The notes below the pieces were generated by a model. The model searched no databases. It saw only the letters and a list, made by a program, of their open reading frames with translations, and had not been told where the DNA came from. This document shows, piece by piece, positions 7,658 through 13,127 of a stretch of 18,655 nucleotides of DNA (positions are counted from its first letter, which is position 1; the number at the start of each line of letters is the position of its first letter). The DNA comes from Betaproteobacteria bacterium. Lineage in GTDB: Bacteria; Pseudomonadota; Gammaproteobacteria; Burkholderiales; SG8-41. The translations under genes were made by a program, and so were the position numbers. Where the stretch lies: positions 1,340 to 19,994 of the forward strand of contig JAHFRO010000037.1 of assembly GCA_023266245.1 (NCBI GenBank), read 5' to 3'.

Positions 7658-9325
7658 TCACGGCGCGGCGTCGGGCTTTTTTACCACGACGCGCCGGATA
7701 TCGCGCGCGATGACCTGCATCGGCAGCCCGCTTCTTTTGAGCTCGGCGTAGGTGTCCGGTTCCATGATGGCCAGGGCGCGGCGTTCGCTGCGCCATGCAC
7801 GCTCGAAGCTTGGGATGTCCGGCAGCCACAGCCGCGGCTCATGTTCGAGACCGTAAGCGAACTCGCCCTGGAATGCAACCAGCGTGACGGTGCGCTGGAG
7901 GTAGAAAGGCAGCGTTTGATCGTAGGTGCGCACGCTGAAAAACGGCACCGGTTTAGAGAGGTAAGGCTTGATCTCCTGGGCAAGGTTGTACCCGGAGTAG
8001 GAGGGCGAGAGCGCGTTGTGGCCGGTGATGACCAGTTGGGTCGCGAGCAAACCGCCAAAGCCCATGGCGATTAGCCCCGTATCGAGCTTCCCGCGGCGGC
8101 AGCAATATGCCGCACAGCCGCCGCCGATCAAAGCAGCGAAACCACCCGCCGCAATCCAGGGGACATACGCTTGGTACAACAGGGGTGGTAGCACCAGCGT
8201 GCTCACCTTCACGACCACCCCCGGCGCGAGCATGACGATTGCGACTCCGGCGAGCAGCACGGGGACCGCGTGCCACAACAGTCCGCGCGCTTCGGTTTCG
8301 GCGAGCTTGATCCCGATCAGCAGGGCGAGAGCCGGGAAGATCGGCAGGATGTAGGAGGGCAGCTTGGAGTTCGATAGCGAGAAAAACGTGAATATGAACA
8401 CCGCCCAGATCAGCAGGAAACGCGCGGGCTGGAAGGCTCGAGCCGGGCCCTGCGTGTGCCAAGCGCGGGCGAACGCCTGCGGCAGCAGGGTGAGCCAGGG
8501 CAGCATGCCGATCGCCAGCATCGGAAAGAAGAACCACCACGGCTCGACCCGATGATGGACTTTGGTCAAAAACCGCTCGAAGTGCTCGTGGATGAAAAAG
8601 AACCTTGCGAACTCGGGATTGGCGAGCTGGACCAGCACGAACCACGGTGCGGCGACGGCAAGGAAGATCGTGATGCCCGTTCTCCACTGCAGGCGGCGCA
8701 GCAGGCCGAAGTCGCGCTGCAGCGCCACGTAGATCGCGAGCGCCGCCGCCGGCAGGACGATACCGATCAAGCCTTTGCTGAGTACCGCCAAGGCGGCGCA
8801 GGTCCATGCGACGAGCATCCAGCCCCGGCTGTTCGCGGGGCTTGCCCCGGCGCGCTGCGCGAGCAGAAACGCGATCAGGGTCGCCGTCATGAAGAAAGTC
8901 AGGCCCATGTCGAGCGTGTTCGTGTGGCCGACAGCGACGTATCCCGCGCTGCTCGCCAGGACCAGCGTCGCGTAAAGCGCAGCGGAGGGACCGAACAGGC
9001 GGCGCCCGGCAAAATAGACCAGCAGGATGCCGAACAGCCCGGTCAGGGCCGGCCACAGTCGCGTAGTCCAATGGTGCTCCCCGAACAGCCGGTAGGCCGC
9101 GGCGGTCGCCCAATATTGGAGCGGCGGCTTCTCGAAATACTTGATGCCGTTAAGACGCGGTGTAACCCAGTCGCCGGTCACCGCCATTTCACGCGAGATC
9201 TCGGCGTAGCGCCCCTCGTCGGGGCGAATCAGCTTGCGGTATTCAAGATTGCCGAACCAGACCGCGATGAACACGGCAGCGAGCAGGATCAGCGCGCTGC
9301 GCTTTGGAGGAGTTTGACTCGTCAC
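7658..9325 (-). CDS. arnT: ArnT, undecaprenyl phosphate-Ara4N:lipid A 4-amino-4-deoxy-L-arabinosyltransferase
   Basis: Integral inner-membrane GT-C (GT39/PMT family) enzyme that transfers Ara4N to lipid A phosphates on the periplasmic side, lowering negative charge and giving cationic peptide resistance. At 555 aa it is close to the 550 of E. coli ArnT. The first membrane helix is at about 10-27. It is followed by the acidic catalytic loop RPDEGRYAEISREM with D36/E37. Many further helices and a soluble C-terminal domain from about 450 follow. The start is GTG at 9323-9325. No clear Shine-Dalgarno is visible. Instead a perfect 5-bp stem with a six-base loop (9332-9347) sits just upstream. It is 45 bases downstream of selU. 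Confidence 0.94.
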   Translation of the reverse strand: MTSQTPPKRSALILLAAVFIAVWFGNLEYRKLIRPDEGRYAEISREMAVTGDWVTPRLNGIKYFEKPPLQYWATAAAYRLFGEHHWTTRLWPALTGLFGILLVYFAGRRLFGPSAALYATLVLASSAGYVAVGHTNTLDMGLTFFMTATLIAFLLAQRAGASPANSRGWMLVAWTCAALAVLSKGLIGIVLPAAALAIYVALQRDFGLLRRLQWRTGITIFLAVAAPWFVLVQLANPEFARFFFIHEHFERFLTKVHHRVEPWWFFFPMLAIGMLPWLTLLPQAFARAWHTQGPARAFQPARFLLIWAVFIFTFFSLSNSKLPSYILPIFPALALLIGIKLAETEARGLLWHAVPVLLAGVAIVMLAPGVVVKVSTLVLPPLLYQAYVPWIAAGGFAALIGGGCAAYCCRRGKLDTGLIAMGFGGLLATQLVITGHNALSPSYSGYNLAQEIKPYLSKPVPFFSVRTYDQTLPFYLQRTVTLVAFQGEFAYGLEHEPRLWLPDIPSFERAWRSERRALAIMEPDTYAELKRSGLPMQVIARDIRRVVVKKPDAAP

Positions 9326-9331
9326 GACATT

Positions 9332-9347
9332 CGCGCAAAAAAGCGCG
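9332..9347 (-). promoter_or_regulatory. Small perfect hairpin in the arnT leader
   Basis: On the minus strand this reads CGCGC, six T, GCGCG: a 5-bp GC-only stem with a six-base loop. It begins 6 bases upstream of the arnT GTG and occupies the position where a ribosome binding site would be. It could hinder ribosome access or be a weak pause or termination signal between selU and arnT. The poly-U run is in the loop rather than after the stem, so it is not a typical intrinsic terminator. Confidence 0.4.
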
Positions 9348-9370
9348 GGCGCAATTTTAGTGGCGGCAAC

Positions 9371-10420
9371 TTACGGCTTCCTTACAAGGCCATCGGCGAG
9401 ATGCCGGAAGCATGCGTCGCTCGTATCGGCGACAGAGACCGTCCGGGCCCGCTGGAGTGCCGGATAGTGTTTGACGATGGCGCGCGTGTAGGCGGGGTCG
9501 TAGTGCCTGACCAGAAGATCTCCGGTGAGATCATTCCAGCGGCGCGCCAGCGCGAGCTCCCTCCACTGGGCGATGATGGCGTGCCCGTGGAGTGCGGTCA
9601 AGCACTCCAGTTTCGCGATCAAGGTCTCGGGTTGCTCGAGGAAGTGCGCGTATTCACGTTTCAACAGCTCGACCCGCACCTCGAGCGGCGTTTCCAGCAC
9701 TACGCACTCGCTCTGCCACATGGCCTCGATCAGCGCTTCCGGCACGCGCAGCTCGCCGATTTTCCTGCTTTCCGCTTCGACGTAGACCGGGCGCGCCGCA
9801 TCGAAGCCGGTAAGCGCCTTCCAGATCAGGCTTTCGAACATCTTCTGTGCCGGCTGCGGTGCGTCCGGCAGGTTGCCGAGCACGGAGCCGCGGTGCGCGG
9901 CGAGCGCTTCCAGGTCGAGCACCTGGCCACCGGCCTCGCACAGCGCGCGCAGCAGGCGGCTTTTCCCGGTGCCGGTGAGGCCGCACACTACGCGGAGCCG
10001 AAACGCGCGCGGCAGGGCCGCGAGCTCCGCCACCACGGCGCGGCGGTACGCCCGGTAACCGCCGTCGAGCTGGCCGACGCGCCAGCCGACCTGGGAGAGC
10101 ACGTGCGCGAACGCGCCGCTGCGGCTGCCGCCACGCCAGCAATACACCAGCGGGTGCCACCCGCGGGGACGGCCGAGGAAGTGCTCCTGCAGGTGGCGAG
10201 CAATGTTGGCGCTGATCAGCGCCGCGCCGATTTTCTTCGCGTCGAAAGAGGAGATTCGTTTGTATATCGTGCCGACGCGCGCTCGCTCGCCGTTGTCAAG
10301 CACCGGGCAATTGATCGCGCCCGGGATATGATCTTCGGCAAATTCGCCTTCGGAGCGGACGTCGATTATCTCGTCAAACTCGGGCAGTTGTGCTACGGTT
10401 ACGGTCGCTGGTCCACGCAC
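9371..10420 (-). CDS. selU: tRNA 2-selenouridine synthase (SelU/MnmH)
   Basis: Replaces sulphur with selenium in 2-thiouridine at the wobble position of tRNA-Lys, -Glu and -Gln, using selenophosphate from SelD. It is 349 aa, against 364 in E. coli. An N-terminal rhodanese domain (about 8-125) carries the catalytic Cys94 in YCWRGGSRSG. The C-terminal half has a P-loop GLTGTGKS at 147-154, as in the family. The start is GTG at 10418-10420, preceded by AGGGA about 6 nt upstream. It is divergent from selD across 84 bases, which fits its need for selenophosphate. On the same strand arnT follows 45 bases downstream, so selU may be the first gene of that transcript. Confidence 0.95.
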   Translation of the reverse strand: MRGPATVTVAQLPEFDEIIDVRSEGEFAEDHIPGAINCPVLDNGERARVGTIYKRISSFDAKKIGAALISANIARHLQEHFLGRPRGWHPLVYCWRGGSRSGAFAHVLSQVGWRVGQLDGGYRAYRRAVVAELAALPRAFRLRVVCGLTGTGKSRLLRALCEAGGQVLDLEALAAHRGSVLGNLPDAPQPAQKMFESLIWKALTGFDAARPVYVEAESRKIGELRVPEALIEAMWQSECVVLETPLEVRVELLKREYAHFLEQPETLIAKLECLTALHGHAIIAQWRELALARRWNDLTGDLLVRHYDPAYTRAIVKHYPALQRARTVSVADTSDACFRHLADGLVRKP

Positions 10421-10504
10421 GGAAGTCCCTGTCGCATTGCGCTATTTCGGCACGGCATACGGTCATCTTGATTGCGCGCATCAGCGTACAGTTTACGGGA
10501 AAAC
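10421..10504. other. selU-selD divergent promoter region
   Basis: 84 bases between two divergent start codons must contain both 5' leaders. A GGGA at 10497-10500, 4 bases before the selD ATG, is a plausible ribosome binding site. I see no convincing -35/-10 pair on either strand. Confidence 0.45.
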
Positions 10505-11563
10505 ATGAACCAGCCTTCGGCAGCGGCACCCATCCGGCTTACGCAACTCTCGCACGGCGGCGGCTGAGGCTGCAAGCTCACGCCAGCGTTGCTGAGCGAG
10601 GTGCTTGCGGGAACGCAGATCGGGAAATCCTATCCCGACCTGCTGGTCGGCAACGAGTCGAGCGACGACGCCGCGGTGTATCGCATCAGCGATACCCAGG
10701 CGCTGGTTGCGACCACGGATTTCTTCGCGCCGATCGTGGACGATCCGTATGATTTCGGCCGGATCGCCGCGACCAACGCCATTTCCGACGTCTATGCGAT
10801 GGGCGCGCGGCCAATCCTCGCGCTCGCGCTGCTCGGCGTGCCGCTCGGGAAACTTCCGATGGAGGCGGTGCAGCGCATCCTCGCCGGCGGTCACGACGTA
10901 TGCGAAAAGGCGGGCGTGCCGATCGGGGGAGGACATTCGATCGACTCGCCGGAGCCGTTGTACGGGCTGGTCGCGCTGGGGCTGATCGATCCCGCCAAGG
11001 TCAAGCGCAACGACCGCGCCAGGGCAGGCGACGTCCTGATACTGGGCAAAGCACTCGGCATCGGCATCCTGGGCGCGGCATTGAAGAAGGGCGAGCTGCG
11101 CGACAAGTCCTATCGGCAGATGCTGGAGACGGCGACGCAGCTCAATACTCCGGGCATCGTGCTGGCCGATAGGGAGAGCGTGCATGCGCTGACCGATGTC
11201 ACGGGTTTCGGGCTGTTGGGCCATCTGCTGGAAATCTGCCGCGGTTCGAAGCTGCAGGCGCATGTGATCTTCGATGCGCTGCCGATCCTGTCCGCGGCAC
11301 GCCATCTGGTCGAGGCGGGCTACGCGACCGGCGCCTCCGACCGCAATTGGGGCAGCTGCCAGCATCAGGTCAATCTGCCGGCCGGCTGGCCGGAGTGGCG
11401 GCGCAAGATACTCACCGATCCCCAGACCAGCGGCGGGCTGCTGGTCGCGTGCGATGCCGCGGCTGCGCCGGCAGTGCTCGAGGTCTTTAATCGGGAAGGA
11501 TTCCAGCACGCAACGATCATCGGCCGGCTCGACCACGGCGAGCCGAGCATAGTAGTGACTTAA
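10505..11563 (+). CDS. selD: SelD, selenide water dikinase (selenophosphate synthetase), selenocysteine-containing
   Basis: Makes selenophosphate from selenide and ATP, the selenium donor for Sec-tRNA and for SelU. Read from the ATG at 10505-10507, it is 352 aa if the TGA at 10565-10567 (codon 21) is read as selenocysteine. That places Sec in LSHGGG-U-GCKL, exactly where Cys17 sits in the HGAGCGCK active site of E. coli SelD, followed by the equivalent Cys23 and Lys24. The frame runs on without a break through NESSDDAAVY, the glycine-rich GGHSIDSPEP and DPQTSGG near the C-terminus. A caller that treats TGA as stop would start at TTG 10589 and lose the active site. A nonsense mutation is unlikely because the codon falls precisely on the active-site residue and the context is intact. 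Confidence 0.95.
10572..10608 (+). promoter_or_regulatory. Candidate bacterial SECIS element in selD mRNA
   Basis: Just after the TGA at 10565-10567, GCAAGC (10572-10577) can pair with GCTTGC (10603-10608). Inside, CAGC (10584-10587) pairs with GCTG (10591-10594) around a GUU apical loop at 10588-10590. The loop starts with G and lies about 21 nt after the TGA. This is consistent with the general bSECIS pattern of a hairpin within the coding region with a G at the start of a short loop. The intervening part is an internal loop with few pairs. It was not folded computationally. Confidence 0.65.
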
Positions 11564-11568
11564 GAGCG

Positions 11569-11655
11569 GTGAATCGTGAATGGGGAATCGTAGATGCAAC
11601 CGCGCAGCCGGGCGCCTTGCTTTTACCGTTCACCGTTTACTGTTCACCGTTCACT
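11569..11655. repeat. Heptamer repeats in two facing arms (GTGAATC / GTTCACC)
   Basis: The left arm has units at 11569-11575 (GTGAATC), 11576-11582 (GTGAATG), 11583-11589 (GGGAATC) and a degenerate 11590-11596. The right arm has TTTTACC (11621-11627), GTTCACC (11628-11634), GTTTACT (11635-11641), GTTCACC (11642-11648) and GTTCACT (11649-11655). The right-arm units are the reverse complement of the GGTGAAC/AGTGAAC units seen at 498-593. The element fills the gap between the convergent selD and tesA genes and overlaps the tesA stop codon. It may also act as a hairpin at the ends of both transcripts, but there is no U-tract. Confidence 0.88.
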
Positions 11656-12259
11656 GACGTTTGAGCAGCGGACGCAGTCCCTTCCATACCGTTTCCAGCA
11701 TCATCGGCTGTGCGGCCGCCGCGGGGTGTATGCCGTCGGCCTGGAAATACTCGCGCTGTTCGGCAAACCCCTCGAACAGGAACGGGACCAGCGGCAGCTT
11801 GCGGCGTTTGGCGACTGCGCCGAACACCGCGTGGAACTTTTCGGTGTAGGCCGTGCCGTAATTGGGTGGCAGACGCATACCCACCAGCAACACCCGCGCA
11901 TTGAAGCGCCGGCAGGCGTCCACCATCGCTTCGAGGTCGGCCCGCATCGCTTCGAGGTTCTGGCCGCGCAGGCCGTCGTTGGCGCCGAGCGCAAGGATGA
12001 CGACAGCCGGCTGGTGCGTCTGCAGCGCGGCCACGATGCGGTTGCGGCCGCCCAGCGTGGTTTCGCCGCTGATGCTCAGATTCGCTACCCTATAATCGAA
12101 CTTTTCGTCGCGCAGGCGCTGGGCGAGCAGGCTTACCCAGTCCTGTTCCCGCGGCAGCCCGTAGCCTGCCGACAGGCTGTCGCCGTAGACCACGATGGTC
12201 GCGGCGGAAGCGGCTGCCGCTGACAGCAAGAAGACGAACGTAACGAGGACACGCAGCAT
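11651..12259 (-). CDS. tesA: TesA-type SGNH esterase: multifunctional acyl-CoA thioesterase I / protease I / lysophospholipase L1
   Basis: A periplasmic GDSL hydrolase acting on acyl thioesters and lysophospholipids. It is 202 aa, against 208 in E. coli. A signal peptide covers residues 1-19 or 20 (MLRVLVTFVFLLSAAAASA). Block I is YGDSLSAGYG with the nucleophile S28, block II has SISGE with G65, block III is GANDG with N94, and block V is DGIHP with D175 and H178. The ATG at 12257-12259 gives a proper signal peptide. The frame is open further to 12685, but that part is antisense to ybbA. Its start overlaps the ybbA start on the other strand. The TGA stop at 11651-11653 comes from a heptamer repeat unit. 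Divergence from the ybbA/ybbP pair matches the E. coli gene neighbourhood. Confidence 0.95.
   Translation of the reverse strand: MLRVLVTFVFLLSAAAASAATIVVYGDSLSAGYGLPREQDWVSLLAQRLRDEKFDYRVANLSISGETTLGGRNRIVAALQTHQPAVVILALGANDGLRGQNLEAMRADLEAMVDACRRFNARVLLVGMRLPPNYGTAYTEKFHAVFGAVAKRRKLPLVPFLFEGFAEQREYFQADGIHPAAAAQPMMLETVWKGLRPLLKRQ
12069..12096 (+). promoter_or_regulatory. Possible ybbA promoter inside tesA
   Basis: A perfect -10 hexamer TATAAT lies on the plus strand at 12091-12096, with a weak -35-like CTGATG at 12069-12074 (16-base spacer). It would start transcription about 155 bases upstream of the ybbA ATG. Since tesA and ybbA share overlapping start codons, the ybbA promoter must lie within tesA coding sequence, which gives this match some weight. 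The -35 has only three matches to consensus. Confidence 0.35.
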
Positions 12260-12953
12260 GGTGTTGGACGCATCGGCGCAGACCCTCATCCGGGTCTCCG
12301 CGTTGGGCAAGCAGGTTACCACCGGCGACGCCGAGTTGACCATTTTGAGCGACGTGAGTTTCGAGGTGCGCGCCGGAGAGGCGGTCGCGATCGTCGGTGT
12401 GTCGGGTTCCGGCAAGTCCACGCTGCTCGGATTGCTGGCGGGACTGGACACCCCGACTTCCGGCACGGTGCGCATCGACGGCCACGACCTGTACGCGCTC
12501 GACGAGGACGGGCGGGCCGCGCTGCGCGGGAAAATGGTGGGATTCGTGTTCCAGTCGTTCCAGCTCCTGCCGGCGATGACGGCGCTGGAAAACGTGATGC
12601 TGCCGCTCGAGCTCGCCGGAGCAGCCGGGGCGCGCGAAGCCGCGCGCGCGATGCTGGAGCGCGTGGGCTTGAGCGAGCGGCTCAATCACTATCCGAAGCA
12701 GCTTTCCGGCGGGGAGCAGCAGCGCGTGGCGATCGCGCGCGCCTTCGTCACGCGGCCGAAGCTCCTGTTCGCCGATGAGCCCACCGGCAACCTGGATGCC
12801 GCAACCGGGGCGCAGGTGATCGACCTGCTGTTTGAGCTCAATCGCGAGAGCAGGACTACGCTCCTGCTGGTGACCCACGACGAAGCGTTGACGCAGCGCT
12901 GCAACCGCGTGCTGCGGCTTGCCGCCGGCCGGCTGCAGAACCACGATCTTTAA
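12258..12953 (+). CDS. ybbA: YbbA, ABC transporter ATP-binding protein (LolD/MacB-like)
   Basis: ATPase of an ABC system predicted to act with the permease encoded downstream and linked by gene neighbourhood to lysophospholipase L1 (TesA). The protein is 231 aa. Walker A is GVSGSGKST at residues 47-55, the Q-loop is FVFQSFQLLP at about 97-106, the signature is LSGGEQQR at 149-156, Walker B is LLFADEP at 170-176, and the H-loop His is H207. These are hallmarks of the LolD/MacB/FtsE-like group that works with FtsX-type permeases. The ATG at 12258-12260 has GAGGA at 12245-12249, 8 bases upstream. An open frame back to 12195 is antisense to tesA. The TAA stop abuts the repeat element that separates it from the permease gene. 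Confidence 0.93.
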   Translation: MVLDASAQTLIRVSALGKQVTTGDAELTILSDVSFEVRAGEAVAIVGVSGSGKSTLLGLLAGLDTPTSGTVRIDGHDLYALDEDGRAALRGKMVGFVFQSFQLLPAMTALENVMLPLELAGAAGAREAARAMLERVGLSERLNHYPKQLSGGEQQRVAIARAFVTRPKLLFADEPTGNLDAATGAQVIDLLFELNRESRTTLLLVTHDEALTQRCNRVLRLAAGRLQNHDL

Positions 12954-13110
12954 CCACAGAGACACAGAGGCACGGAGAAAAACACCAAATCATTTAACGC
13001 AAAGACGCAAAGTGCGCAAAGAAGATCATTTTGTACCCTTGCACCGCAGTTTTGGCGTTTCTGCGTTTGCAATTATTGGTAATCTCTGTGTCTCTGTGTC
13101 TCTGTGGTGA
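12952..13110. repeat. Nested palindromic repeat element with 8-nt units (CACAGAGA and ACGCAAAG)
   Basis: The outer left arm has CACAGAGA (12955-12962), CACAGAGG (12963-12970) and CACGGAGA (12971-12978). The outer right arm has three perfect TCTCTGTG units (13083-13090, 13091-13098, 13099-13106), the reverse complement. Inside lies a second array: ACGCAAAG (12997-13004), ACGCAAAG (13005-13012) and GCGCAAAG (13014-13021). Related TGCGTTT/GCGTTT segments face it at about 13055-13070. The whole forms an imperfect palindrome of about 160 bases. It fills the gap between the ATPase and permease genes, touches the ybbA stop, and overlaps the upstream GTG codons open to ybbP. It is visibly lower in GC than its neighbours. 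Confidence 0.9.
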
Positions 13111-13127
13111 AAAAAATCGGACCGATA

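Noticed and set aside
8456..10471. 671-codon plus-strand open frame across arnT and selU
   Set aside because: It is antisense to two well-recognised genes (arnT and selU), has a charged low-complexity composition and matches no family I know. It results from the high GC content.
10565..10567. selD as a pseudogene with a nonsense mutation
   Set aside because: The TGA lies exactly on the residue that is Sec in other SelD proteins, and the rest of the gene is intact.
10589..11563. selD starting from TTG 10589
   Set aside because: It would remove the active-site loop and the conserved N-terminus; the TGA upstream is read as Sec instead.
12260..12685. N-terminal extension of the tesA frame
   Set aside because: Antisense to ybbA; the normal signal peptide begins at 12259.
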